From assembly GCA_937934275.1 (NCBI GenBank), contig CALHAM010000087.1, forward strand, positions 1 to 64,000: 64,000 nucleotides of DNA. Direction: 5' to 3'. The position numbers and the translations under genes are program-made. This document shows positions 44,601 through 52,266 of the stretch, in pieces; positions within the stretch are counted from its first letter, which is position 1; every line of letters begins with the position of its first letter. The stretch comes from an uncultured Saprospiraceae bacterium (GTDB taxonomy: Bacteria; Bacteroidota; Bacteroidia; Chitinophagales; Saprospiraceae). The notes beneath the pieces were generated by a model. The model had not been told where the DNA came from and ran no database searches. It was given only the letters and a program-made list of their open reading frames with translations.

Positions 44601-45193
44601 GCAGCTATACCGGCGGCATCCAGTACGGTACCTTTGCCATCCCATTTTTGAGCGGCTTTTCGGGCAACTCTAACGGCTGGGTCCGCTCGTACTTTGACAT
44701 GAGCGACTTCGCCGGCAAGAGCATAACCTTCCGCTTCCGCTTCGGCACGGATGCAAACGACACGCCTCCTGACGCCAACTGGACCATTGACCAGGTGGAC
44801 ATCTTCGACATGTTCCACTACGATACCGAAGCGTGTGTGCGCTCTAGTGCGGGAGACCAAGCCTGTGCCCGTGCAGATGCCCGTGGTGTTATTGTGGATA
44901 CAGACGACATCATCGGTACAAAAGAAGTTGGCACGGACAATCCGCTAAGCATTCGCGTACAGCCCAATCCAACTGCAGATTGGGCAGCAATAGCTTTCGG
45001 TACCCCTATTAACGGCTCCGTGTTAGTCAACCTCCTGAGCGCGGATGGTCGCCTGATTTCCCAAAAGCGCATAGAGGGTGTGCATGCCGGTCAAGTAACA
45101 CCACTCGACGTGCGCCCATTGCCTTCCGGCGTGTATATCCTGCGCATTGAAAGCAGCATCGGTACTAGTAGTATTAAAGTGATAAAGCAATAA
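41648..45193 (+). CDS. Secreted M36 fungalysin-like metalloprotease with PA, DUF11 and T9SS domains
   Basis: 1181 residues with a signal peptide (MLTKLTLRLGLLAAACFWAF...AHAQ). The propeptide with an FTP-like fold occupies about 25-230. The M36 catalytic domain (about 260-760) carries the zinc motif AHEYGHGVSNRLTGG and the downstream ligand in MGEGWSDWFTL. A protease-associated (PA) insertion lies at about 440-575 (KIAMIDRGVCQFGLKALLAQQAG). A DUF11-type Ig-like repeat (about 790-880), a large carbohydrate-binding-like beta domain (about 880-1060), and a T9SS type A domain (about 1095-1181, VQPNPTADWAAIAFG) follow. It is predicted to be secreted by T9SS and activated by propeptide removal. It probably degrades external proteins. 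A strong terminator follows. Confidence 0.94.
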   Translation: MLTKLTLRLGLLAAACFWAFFPQAHAQDLNAAQETALRFLRAQPEQFLLTAQDVADVRISDVYRSQHNRVVHVWVQQQHAGIPVYNALFGLHVRDGQVYHLGHRFVPQLAQRVNTTLPSLGAARALELALLHLGFAAADLPRLKQKVSDRRWIFDAGKVARQEIPVEICYDLNDQEQPRLAWKLFLDQANTSDMWTITVDAVTGQILRQHNHTVYCKVGHVHRLDGDCREYAEEASIPAAGEQQQATLTGVDEAYRVFALPIESPAHGNRSLVVNPAHPVASPYGWLDTDGQPGPEYSYTRGNNVWAYEDRANDNTPSVNESAMGTNYVFDFPYDPNAEPNTNLEAAITNLFYMNNMMHDITYRFGFDEPAGNFQQNNYGRGGLGNDFVRAEALDGGGENNANFSTPPDGGNGRMQMYLWSGASGNVVQVNGPVFVQGSYYGQAASGWGAPITTTPVTGDVVITDDGSGSDDATKNCNPPVNDLQGKIAMIDRGVCQFGLKALLAQQAGAVGCIICNFEDATIGMAAGNYGAQVTIPVVMMTKPTCDLLRQYAGLGLNISLVRPTVSGPQRLDGSFDNGIIAHEYGHGVSNRLTGGPSQAGCLGNAEQMGEGWSDWFTLISSVRPGDVPKQRRGVGTFVLRQPNDGVGIRRVPYTTDMSINPHTYGTVANSAGVHAIGEVWATVTWDLYWALVEKYGYDPDWNNTNSGNYRAVQLVMDGMKLQPCSPGFIDGRDAIMLADILNYNGEDTCLISEVFARRGMGLFANQGSSNSSSDGVEDFSPIPTCIKELKISKSTSTPLIEPGGTASFSITVINHKDETAEGVVVTDPLPQGLSLMAASHGGTDVGGVVTWNLGSLPSGAQVTLTYTAKSDPAVKSTLYFRDDMEEEGDRWASFSLEDNSTNTFYLQDTEVRVGQRAWRVNAPAAETDQVLYNYLPVTIQGAKPVLRFWHRYNTEPSADAGFLEVQVDGESSWRRFDRSKVFRGSYTGGIQYGTFAIPFLSGFSGNSNGWVRSYFDMSDFAGKSITFRFRFGTDANDTPPDANWTIDQVDIFDMFHYDTEACVRSSAGDQACARADARGVIVDTDDIIGTKEVGTDNPLSIRVQPNPTADWAAIAFGTPINGSVLVNLLSADGRLISQKRIEGVHAGQVTPLDVRPLPSGVYILRIESSIGTSSIKVIKQ

Positions 45194-45219
45194 CATTTTG
45201 CCGCTTGCGTGAAAAAAAG

Positions 45220-45260
45220 AAGAGGTTTGCAAAGCCATTCGGTTTTGCAAACCTCTTTTA
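45220..45260 (+). terminator. Intrinsic terminator after the M36 protease gene
   Basis: AAGAGGTTTGCAAA (45220-45233) pairs perfectly with TTTGCAAACCTCTT (45244-45257), a 14-base-pair stem with a 10-base loop followed by TTTA. A near-consensus TACCTTCG (45259-45266) at its end may be the -7 box of the following penicillin-binding-protein gene. Confidence 0.9.
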
Positions 45261-45298
45261 CCTTCGCATAGCTATTTGCACCAGGACCAATTCATCGC

Positions 45299-47944
45299 AT
45301 GCTAAAGCTTCTTTCCTCGCTTCGAGAAAATCGTCGCGTTCAGTCCCTCTTGGCTTCTGTGAGCTCCGCCCGAAAAAGGACGGCGGCGGCATTGGCACCG
45401 GTACGAAACGCTTGGGCCTCTCTGACGGCACCCGTGAATGCTGCTTGGCAGCGCTTTGGCGCGCGCTACCCTCGGGCGGCAAGAATGTTATCGGTCGCGG
45501 GCTTTCTGATTCGTTGGGGCGTCTACTGCTTGCTTTTTCTGATTGCAAGCGTGTGGCTCGGCTTTTTCGGCCGCCTGCCTGACAGCGAAGAGTTGCGCTC
45601 CATAGAAACGGCCAATGCTACGGAGATTTACTCCGCCGACAGCGTTCTATTGGGCAAGTTTTACGTTGAAAATCGCACCACTATCCCTTTAAGTAAGATC
45701 TCACCCTACGTGGTAACGGCGCTGCTCGCCACCGAAGACCGGCGCTTCTTTGAGCACAGCGGCATTGACTTGACCAGTTGGGCACGCGTGGCGTTTGGCC
45801 TTATCGCACGCGATAACAAAGGTGGCGGCTCCACCTTGAGCCAGCAACTGGCCAAAAACCTGTACCCGCGCAAGCGCTATCTCATACCAGGCATTAGCCT
45901 GCTCATTAATAAAATTCGAGAGAACTTTATCTCCATGCGCTTAGAGCGTATCTACACCAAAGCCGAACTGCTCAACCTGTACTTGAACACTGTGCCCTTT
46001 GGAGGGGATCGCTACGGCATTAGTGTGGCTGCGAGACATTTTTACAACAAAAAGGCTCAAGACTTAACGCCCGACCAAGCAGCAACGCTCATCGGGATGC
46101 TCAAGGCCACGACATACTACGATCCGGTGCGCAACCCTGAAAATGCCCTACGGCGCCGAAACCTGGTGCTTAAACAGATGGTGAAAAACAGCGCCTTCAA
46201 TATCTCGGTGCGCAGCGATGAACCGGGCATGGACCAAGTGCGCGCCATGATTGAGCGCGGACGTATTTCGCAAGGAGAATACGAACAACTCGTACGCAAG
46301 CCTTTAGGCGCCCGCCGACATCACGTGGACAGCCACAACGAGGGCTTGGCTACTTATTTTCGGGAATACCTGCGCACCGACGTGCTGCCCAAATTGCTCA
46401 AAGGCCGCACGCACAGCGACGGCACACCTTTTAACCTGTATACCGATGGTCTGAAAGTATACACCACTATTCACAGCCGCGCTCAGCGCTACGCTGAAGA
46501 AGCCGTGCGCCAACATATGAGTCAGCTGCAAGACCTCTTCGAGCGCCACTGGAAAGGCTACAAAGGCGCTGAGAAACCCTGGGGCGACGATCGCTGGATA
46601 GACGAGCAAATGCGCCGTAGTGAGCGCTGGCTCACTCTGCGCGATGCCGGCTGGAGCGAAGCCGACATACGCGCCGACTTTGAAAAGCCCGTGCGCATGA
46701 CGGTTTTTTCTTGGCGTGGGGGGCATGCCGAGATCGACACGGTCATGACGCCTCTGGACAGCGTGCGCTACTATTTCTGCATGCTCAACTGCGGCTTTAT
46801 GGCCATGGAGCACGCCAACGGTTACGTGCGCGCTTGGGTAGGCGGCATCAACTACAAATACTTTAAATACGACCACGTGCGCAGCAGCCGACAGGTAGGA
46901 TCTACGTTTAAGCCTATTGTTTATGCTGCTGCTCTGCAGAATTCTTTTTCGCCTTGCTCGTATTTGCCCAACCAACAGGTAAAAATTGTGGATTGGGAAC
47001 CGCGCAATGCCGACGGCTTCTACGGTGGTTGGTATTCGCTGACGGCCGGGCTGACCAATTCCGTCAACGTCATTGCGGCTCAACTCATCGAGCGCGTAGG
47101 CATAGAGCACACCATCCGATTGGCGCGCAAAATGGGCATCACTTCGCATTTGCCTCGAGAGTACGGCATCAGCCTTGGGGCCGCCAATATCTCCTTGTAC
47201 GAAATGGTACGCGTATACGGCACCATGGCCAACCAAGGAATATGCCCTGAGCCAGTGCTCGTGCTGCGCATTGTTACGCGCACGGGCGAAACGGTATACG
47301 ATTACGCGCAGGAAACAACTCAGTCCTCCCATACACCGGTGCGCGCACTGACGCCTGAACATGCAGCTACTATGACGCGCATGCTGCAGTCGGTGGTGAA
47401 CCACGGCACGGGAGCACGCCTGCGCTATGGCTATGGGCTGCATCAGGGCGATTTTGCTGGCAAAACCGGCACGACACAAAACCAGTCCGATGGGTGGTTT
47501 ATCTGCTACAACCCGCGCTTAGTTACGGGCGCCTGGGTAGGCGCCTCCAGTCCCGCCGTGCGCTTTCGATCCTTAGCCCTCGGGCAAGGGGCGTCCATGG
47601 CATTGCCCATCGTTGGTCTTTTTTGGCATAAAATGGCTAACGATCGCCAATTTATAAAGTGGTATCTGGAGCGATTTCCGGAGCCTCCGCCTCAAGTATT
47701 AGCCCAATTTGGCTGCCCGGGCTTTATTGACATTTCGCCCGACACGCTTCAATTACTGCTTACGGATTCTGTTATGCGCGAAAATCTGCGCCAAAACGGC
47801 TATCAGAACCTTCGAGAGGTGGCTGAACGCTATTTCGAACAACCCGAGAAACCTGACGAAGAGCAAAAGTCCAGCGAGGACCTCCCTAAGCGCACGAACA
47901 TCCTCGATCGCCTCTTCGGCCGCCGGGAAGATCAAGAGCAGTAG
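45299..47944 (+). CDS. Penicillin-binding protein 1A (bifunctional transglycosylase/transpeptidase)
   Basis: 881 residues. A short cytoplasmic N-terminus precedes one membrane anchor (about 66-90). The GT51 transglycosylase domain (about 115-310) carries the catalytic Glu in ATEDRRFFEHSG (E146) and GGSTLSQQLAKNLYPR. The transpeptidase domain (about 480-800) has the active serine in RQVGSTFKPIVYAAAL (SxxK), SVN in TNSVNVIAA and KTGTTQ near residue 720. A Lys/Glu-rich cytosol-like C-terminal tail follows (about 840-881). It synthesises peptidoglycan strands and cross-links them at the inner-membrane outer face. The DUF4350 gene starts 3 bases downstream, so they are likely co-transcribed. Confidence 0.96.
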   Translation: MLKLLSSLRENRRVQSLLASVSSARKRTAAALAPVRNAWASLTAPVNAAWQRFGARYPRAARMLSVAGFLIRWGVYCLLFLIASVWLGFFGRLPDSEELRSIETANATEIYSADSVLLGKFYVENRTTIPLSKISPYVVTALLATEDRRFFEHSGIDLTSWARVAFGLIARDNKGGGSTLSQQLAKNLYPRKRYLIPGISLLINKIRENFISMRLERIYTKAELLNLYLNTVPFGGDRYGISVAARHFYNKKAQDLTPDQAATLIGMLKATTYYDPVRNPENALRRRNLVLKQMVKNSAFNISVRSDEPGMDQVRAMIERGRISQGEYEQLVRKPLGARRHHVDSHNEGLATYFREYLRTDVLPKLLKGRTHSDGTPFNLYTDGLKVYTTIHSRAQRYAEEAVRQHMSQLQDLFERHWKGYKGAEKPWGDDRWIDEQMRRSERWLTLRDAGWSEADIRADFEKPVRMTVFSWRGGHAEIDTVMTPLDSVRYYFCMLNCGFMAMEHANGYVRAWVGGINYKYFKYDHVRSSRQVGSTFKPIVYAAALQNSFSPCSYLPNQQVKIVDWEPRNADGFYGGWYSLTAGLTNSVNVIAAQLIERVGIEHTIRLARKMGITSHLPREYGISLGAANISLYEMVRVYGTMANQGICPEPVLVLRIVTRTGETVYDYAQETTQSSHTPVRALTPEHAATMTRMLQSVVNHGTGARLRYGYGLHQGDFAGKTGTTQNQSDGWFICYNPRLVTGAWVGASSPAVRFRSLALGQGASMALPIVGLFWHKMANDRQFIKWYLERFPEPPPQVLAQFGCPGFIDISPDTLQLLLTDSVMRENLRQNGYQNLREVAERYFEQPEKPDEEQKSSEDLPKRTNILDRLFGRREDQEQ

Positions 47945-47947
47945 ATC

Positions 47948-49291
47948 ATGCCTTTTTCAGTTAAGAACCCCTCTGCTAGAATGCATCGCTGGCTCCTTGC
48001 ATCCGCACTCACAGTGCTAACGGCAGCAGGGGTAGTCGCTTGGCTAAGCAGGAACAATACCTCGAATATCTCTAGGCGCTTCAACTGGTCGCCTGATTAT
48101 GGGGAAAAAAGCGTGCACCCCTTCGGCAATCAAGCGCTATTTCGTTTGCTCGACGAGTATTTTCCAAACCGCTCATTGACGACCATCTCTCAAGATTTGG
48201 AACTGGCTTTACCTCTCTTTTCTGATGAGCCAGCCATCTACTTTTTCATCGGGCATAGGCCCTATTACGACTCGGCCTCTACTGCCCATCTGCTGGCCTT
48301 CGTAGAGGCCGGCAATACGGCTTTCCTGTGCAGTGAGCACATCCCCTTTGACTTGATGTTCTACCTGTATCACGAAGAATGCCCACGAGTGCCTTGGTCG
48401 AACTACTCAACCTTGCCGACCGACACCCTGCGGCTTTCTGTAAAAAACGAGGCACTGAGCAGAGAATGCGCCGTCTATTTCGCCGAACAAAACCGCCCCG
48501 TCCAATACAATTGGTCGTACATTTCTAACGAGTATTTTTGCTCCTTACTGCCGAAAACCCCTCTTGGCTACGCTAACGACTCTTTGGTTAATTTCGCGCG
48601 CTTTCCTTATGGCAAAGGCGCTTTTTACTTGTTCACTACGCCGCTGGCGCTGACGAATTTCCATTTGCTGCGTCCGGAGGTGCAGCGCTACGTTGAAGGC
48701 GTGCTGGCTTATATGCCTGAAGGTAACATCTATTGGGACATCAAGTATCGCGAACCCGAGGAAGTGCAAAGGCTGCGCCATCACGGCCGACGCCCACCCT
48801 CCGAACACCCCATTAAATACATCTTACAACAGCCGCCGTTAGCTTGGGCTTGGTACCTAACCCTGAGCTTAGCAGCGCTGTACGTCTTGTTCCGAAGCAA
48901 GCGCCGCCAACGAGTGATTCCCATATGGCCGCGCAAGGAAAACCATTCGTTTGAATACGTGGATGCTATTGCAAAAATGCACTTCCTGCAGCGGAACTAT
49001 CGCTATCTGTGTGTGCAAATGATGCATAGCTTTCTTCTTCAAACACGCGAGCGCTTCGGCATCGCGCTTCCCGGAAACATCCAAATGCAACAACACATTC
49101 CCAACGAATTCCTCCGAAAGCTTTCGGAGGTATCTGGCGTGCCGATAGGCGATATCCGAGTCATCTTCTCCAATTACGCCGCCATCTTGGTGTATAAACC
49201 CACGGAGCAGAGCGTCATCGCTTTTCGCTCCAACATTCAGCGTTTCTGGGACTTAGTAGAGAAGCAACGGCTCGAAAAGCATCGGTCGTAA
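47948..49291 (+). CDS. DUF4350 domain-containing membrane protein
   Basis: 447 residues with an N-terminal membrane helix (about 15-33). An extracytoplasmic DUF4350-type, class I amidotransferase-like domain (about 50-270) shows SVHPFGNQALFRLLDEYFP, LPLFSDEPAIYFFIG and LAFVEAGNTAFLCSEHIPF. A second membrane helix (about 298-318) and a ~125-residue cytoplasmic domain (about 322-447) follow. DUF4350 proteins often belong to a MoxR-ATPase/DUF4129 membrane cluster, but none of those partners is here. Instead the gene follows PBP1A by 3 bases, suggesting an accessory role in envelope assembly (inference). Confidence 0.8.
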   Translation: MPFSVKNPSARMHRWLLASALTVLTAAGVVAWLSRNNTSNISRRFNWSPDYGEKSVHPFGNQALFRLLDEYFPNRSLTTISQDLELALPLFSDEPAIYFFIGHRPYYDSASTAHLLAFVEAGNTAFLCSEHIPFDLMFYLYHEECPRVPWSNYSTLPTDTLRLSVKNEALSRECAVYFAEQNRPVQYNWSYISNEYFCSLLPKTPLGYANDSLVNFARFPYGKGAFYLFTTPLALTNFHLLRPEVQRYVEGVLAYMPEGNIYWDIKYREPEEVQRLRHHGRRPPSEHPIKYILQQPPLAWAWYLTLSLAALYVLFRSKRRQRVIPIWPRKENHSFEYVDAIAKMHFLQRNYRYLCVQMMHSFLLQTRERFGIALPGNIQMQQHIPNEFLRKLSEVSGVPIGDIRVIFSNYAAILVYKPTEQSVIAFRSNIQRFWDLVEKQRLEKHRS

Positions 49292-49312
49292 CGTTCCTGA
49301 TAGCCATCACTT

Positions 49313-49334
49313 AGGCAGCGGTTCCCTGCTGCCG
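49313..49334. terminator. Possible bidirectional terminator hairpin
   Basis: GGCAGC (49314-49319) pairs with GCTGCC (49328-49333) around an 8-base loop, in the short spacer between the convergent DUF4350 and outer-membrane barrel genes. The T-tract is poor (GTTCTTG), so confidence is low. Confidence 0.35.
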
Positions 49335-49354
49335 TTCTTGCTGCGTGAAGAAGT

Positions 49355-50068
49355 TTAGTCTAGGTAATAGCGCGCCACCAATCCGAAATAGTCTCCCACA
49401 TGCGCTACGGGATGGACGCGCTCGCGGCCGTCGAACTTGCTCAGAAACACTGTATCGTACAGGAAGAAAGGCGTAATGCAATACGCCAAACCGGCGAAAA
49501 AGCCGCCGCGATTTTTAGCGCGAAACTCTAAGCCCAACATGGTCAGGCTGGCTGGCAGGGCAAAGGCTTTGTGCAAGGCGAGTACTTGCAGGTGCTGTTC
49601 TTGGGCGCCCAGATCGCTAGGCAATGTCTGTAGATTGACTCCCGTGCCGAGTGACAGCAACAGCCGTTCGCTCATGCGCTGGTAGTATACCAACAGCAAC
49701 GGCACCTCGTAAAGGGTAGTGTTCAGGCGCGTGCTCAGCGTCTGCTCTTGGTAGGTTGCTGAGCAGGTGTAATTGCGAAGCAATAAAGTGAAGCCCCCCT
49801 GTAGCTGAAAACGCTTCGACAAGCGAAAAGCTGCCAGCCCTCCCACCTGAAAGCCTGTGCTTGGATCAACCTGGTAACGCACACCCTCCGCTTCTCGCAC
49901 TGTGTTGCGCACGCGAAAAAAAGCACTGGGGGTAATAGCTCCTACTTGAACAGCAAAATTGAAGTTGGGATCCTTTAAACCATCAAGCTCCTGGGCAGCA
50001 TTGGTTAGGGGTACGATAGCCAAGAGTAAGCACCCTAAAAGGCATTTTGTCGGCACGGGTATCGGCAT
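49355..50068 (-). CDS. Outer-membrane beta-barrel protein (PorT-like)
   Basis: 237 residues with a signal peptide (about 1-25, ending TNAAQ). The mature part is rich in alternating amphipathic strands with aromatic girdles (FNFAVQVGAITPSAFF, FQVGGLAAFRLSKRFQLQGG, FALPASLTMLGLEF, GDYFGLVARYYLD). Its C-terminus ends in aromatic residues, as in porin-like barrels of the outer-membrane beta-barrel / PorT families. The function cannot be told. It is divergent from ccmB, with 116 bases between their starts. The stop is 63 bases from the convergent DUF4350 gene. Confidence 0.72.
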   Translation of the reverse strand: MPIPVPTKCLLGCLLLAIVPLTNAAQELDGLKDPNFNFAVQVGAITPSAFFRVRNTVREAEGVRYQVDPSTGFQVGGLAAFRLSKRFQLQGGFTLLLRNYTCSATYQEQTLSTRLNTTLYEVPLLLVYYQRMSERLLLSLGTGVNLQTLPSDLGAQEQHLQVLALHKAFALPASLTMLGLEFRAKNRGGFFAGLAYCITPFFLYDTVFLSKFDGRERVHPVAHVGDYFGLVARYYLD

Positions 50069-50184
50069 GGTGCAGTGCTGTTGCGAAAGTATTGGCGAAG
50101 AACGGCATTTACCGCAAATGGCGAAGAGCAGACCGCAGTTTTGTTGTTCCTTTGCCGTCGAATTGGCGTTGCTTGCTTGAGAAC

Positions 50185-50844
50185 ATGAACTGGAGAAATC
50201 TCCTGCCGCTGTTGCACAAAGAAATGGTGCTCGAATGGCGCCAGCGCTATGCCCTCAGCGGCATTGTGTTGTATGTAGTCAGCATGGTTTTCGTGATATA
50301 TATAGCCTCAGTAAAGCCTACACCGCCGATGTGGAATACCCTCTTCTGGCTTATTATTTTGTTTGCCTCCATCAACGCGGTGGTAAAAAGCTTTGTGCGG
50401 GAGAGCGGTGCTCGGCAGTTGTACTACTATCAGCTGGCCGATCCGGCGGTACTCGTGCTGGCTAAAGTACTGTATAATGCTTTTTTATTGTTGATGCTCG
50501 GAGGGTTGGCGACGGTTGCCTTTGCACTGGTGACCAGTAGCCCCGTGCAGCGCTGGTCGTTATTTACTGGTACACTCGCGCTAGGAAGCGTGAGTTTTTC
50601 CATCGCGTTTACTTTCATCTCGGCCATTGCCGCCAAAGCAGACCAAAATGCCACTTTAGTAGCTATTCTGAGTTTTCCAGTGGTACTGCCCATCTTGCTC
50701 ACCCTAATGCGCCTTTCGGCAGCTTGTTTCACTCCAGCGGGCATGCCGGTAGAGACATGGCCCGATGTACGCAACCTCTTGGCCGTAGACGCCATTTTAG
50801 TTGCCCTGGTTTTTGTTCTATTTCCGTACATCTGGCGAGATTGA
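50185..50844 (+). CDS. ccmB: Heme exporter / cytochrome c biogenesis permease CcmB
   Basis: 220 residues with six membrane helices. Supporting segments are LLHKEMVLEWRQRYALSG at the N-terminus, FWLIILFASINAVVKSFVRES and GSVSFSIAFTFISAIAA. The ATG at 50185 is chosen because the extension to 50047 lies over the divergent promoter region and has no conservation. CcmB is the membrane part of the ABC complex that, with CcmA and CcmC, releases holo-CcmE heme for c-type cytochromes. CcmA (ATPase) and CcmE are not next to it. Confidence 0.92.
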   Translation: MNWRNLLPLLHKEMVLEWRQRYALSGIVLYVVSMVFVIYIASVKPTPPMWNTLFWLIILFASINAVVKSFVRESGARQLYYYQLADPAVLVLAKVLYNAFLLLMLGGLATVAFALVTSSPVQRWSLFTGTLALGSVSFSIAFTFISAIAAKADQNATLVAILSFPVVLPILLTLMRLSAACFTPAGMPVETWPDVRNLLAVDAILVALVFVLFPYIWRD

Positions 50845-50944
50845 GGTCGCTGGGCTTAGGTTTGCCAGCTCATTTCAATCGCAACTACACACCTCACTAT
50901 CTCGCCTCCTGCTCTTCATCCTTCATTCCTTTATGTAAAAAAAG

Positions 50945-51994
50945 ATGTGGTGGAAAATAACTTCAGTAGTACTCGTGCTGTACACCATTATAGCCGGCTT
51001 TCTCGTGCCGCTCAAATCGGGCATTGAGCGCGTGGAGCCAAACGTCGCCCAAACCGGTGAGCAAGTGTCTATCCGATTTTTTGGCTACAATACCTTTTTT
51101 ACGCGCCCTACCGAAACGCCTGTTCGGGTTTGGCTGTATTACAACGACCAGTACGCTCTTCGGGCGCAGGCCATTCGCCTCATTAACGATACCATTCTGG
51201 AAGCCACCTTTCAAATGCCGACCAACTTGCCCGAAGAAAAATCTTTCGTCTTACTCAATGCACTGGTAGACCACCCAACAGCAGGCGCCTCGCTGTTGCC
51301 CATAGCCCTCACCCTGCGCCAGACGAAAGTTTCCGAAGGCTCTTTAGACTCGGCGTGGACTATCCATCCTGTTGACAATCTGCACCTACAGAAAGGGTTT
51401 TCCTTTCCCTACCAGAACATCTTGTACGAGACTATTCGGAACACCTACTTCCACGTGCCCATGTGGTTTGTACTGCTATTCCTCCTGGCCGCGTCGGTGT
51501 GGTACAGCATAAAGTATCTGCAGCAACCTGAAGCTGACTACGACCGCTGCGCCGCCACCTATGCCGAAGTAGGCATTCTGTTTGGTCTGTTGGGTCTGAC
51601 AAGCGGCATGGTGTGGGCCAACTACACATGGGGTAAACCTTGGAGCAACGACATCAAGCAGCTGATGACCGCCGTGGCCTTGTTGATTTACTTTGCTTAT
51701 TTCATCCTGCGCGGCTCGTTTAGTGACCCTGAAAAAAGCGCTCGGCTGGCCGCAGTGTACAACATCTTCGCTTTTGCCTCACTCCTCCCTCTGCTCTACA
51801 TCTTGCCGCGCATGTTCGACAGCTTACACCCAGGAGCTACAGGCAACCCCGCCTTCGGAACCCAAGACCTGGACAACACCATGCGCGCAGTGTTTTACCC
51901 AGCCATCATAGGCTGGACCTTACTGGGCTTCTGGATAGCTGACTTGCGCCTGCGTTTGCAACGGCTGAAAGACAAAGCCTTGGGAGTAGACTGA
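50945..51994 (+). CDS. ccmC: CcmC-type heme handling protein with an inserted extracytoplasmic domain
   Basis: 349 residues against about 220 for ordinary CcmC. After TM1 (residues about 5-23) an ~140-residue beta-rich, Ig-like segment (about 24-160; EPNVAQTGEQVSIRFFGYN) replaces the usual short loop. The protein then continues in normal CcmC style: TYFHVPMWFVLLFL with the heme-ligating histidine region (about 167-181), YAEVGILFGLLGLTSGMVW, the tryptophan-rich WGKPWSNDIKQL (229-240) that fits the WWD heme motif in part, and a last helix from about 312. The family delivers heme to CcmE in the periplasm. The insert sits on the periplasmic side. The gene lies 100 bases after ccmB and 59 before the CcmD-like gene. 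Confidence 0.88.
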   Translation: MWWKITSVVLVLYTIIAGFLVPLKSGIERVEPNVAQTGEQVSIRFFGYNTFFTRPTETPVRVWLYYNDQYALRAQAIRLINDTILEATFQMPTNLPEEKSFVLLNALVDHPTAGASLLPIALTLRQTKVSEGSLDSAWTIHPVDNLHLQKGFSFPYQNILYETIRNTYFHVPMWFVLLFLLAASVWYSIKYLQQPEADYDRCAATYAEVGILFGLLGLTSGMVWANYTWGKPWSNDIKQLMTAVALLIYFAYFILRGSFSDPEKSARLAAVYNIFAFASLLPLLYILPRMFDSLHPGATGNPAFGTQDLDNTMRAVFYPAIIGWTLLGFWIADLRLRLQRLKDKALGVD

Positions 51995-52053
51995 AACCGC
52001 ATATCTTGAACCTCACCCGCTTTCTTTTGCCCGTCAAAAAGATTTAATTTTTT

Positions 52054-52266
52054 ATGGCTCGAACGATTTTAACCTTTGTTTTGTGGTTGGGTCTATCTTT
52101 GCCCGCCGCTTTTGCTGAAGGCAACCGTGATTTCATGCGAGAAACCGGAAAGATTTACGTCGTTGTAGCTACCCTCGTCGTCATCTTTTTAGGCATCGTA
52201 GGCTATCTGGTCCGGCTTGAGCGGAAGTTAACTCAATTAGAGCACCTAAAAAAAAATGACGCATGA
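52054..52266 (+). CDS. CcmD-like single-helix protein
   Basis: A 70-residue protein with a signal-like N-terminus (MARTILTFVLWLGLSLPAAF) and a second hydrophobic helix (about 33-53, KIYVVVATLVVIFLGIVGYL), then a charged tail. Position and size fit the CcmD-like peptides that follow CcmC in Bacteroidota. CcmD stabilises the CcmABC complex. Its final TGA overlaps the gdh ATG by four bases (ATGA at 52263-52266), so the two genes are translationally coupled. Confidence 0.72.
   Translation: MARTILTFVLWLGLSLPAAFAEGNRDFMRETGKIYVVVATLVVIFLGIVGYLVRLERKLTQLEHLKKNDA

Noticed and set aside
46304-47479. A 391-codon open frame on the minus strand inside PBP1A
   Set aside because: It lies wholly opposite conserved transpeptidase motifs. 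Its composition is that of a complementary-strand shadow, and it has no start context.
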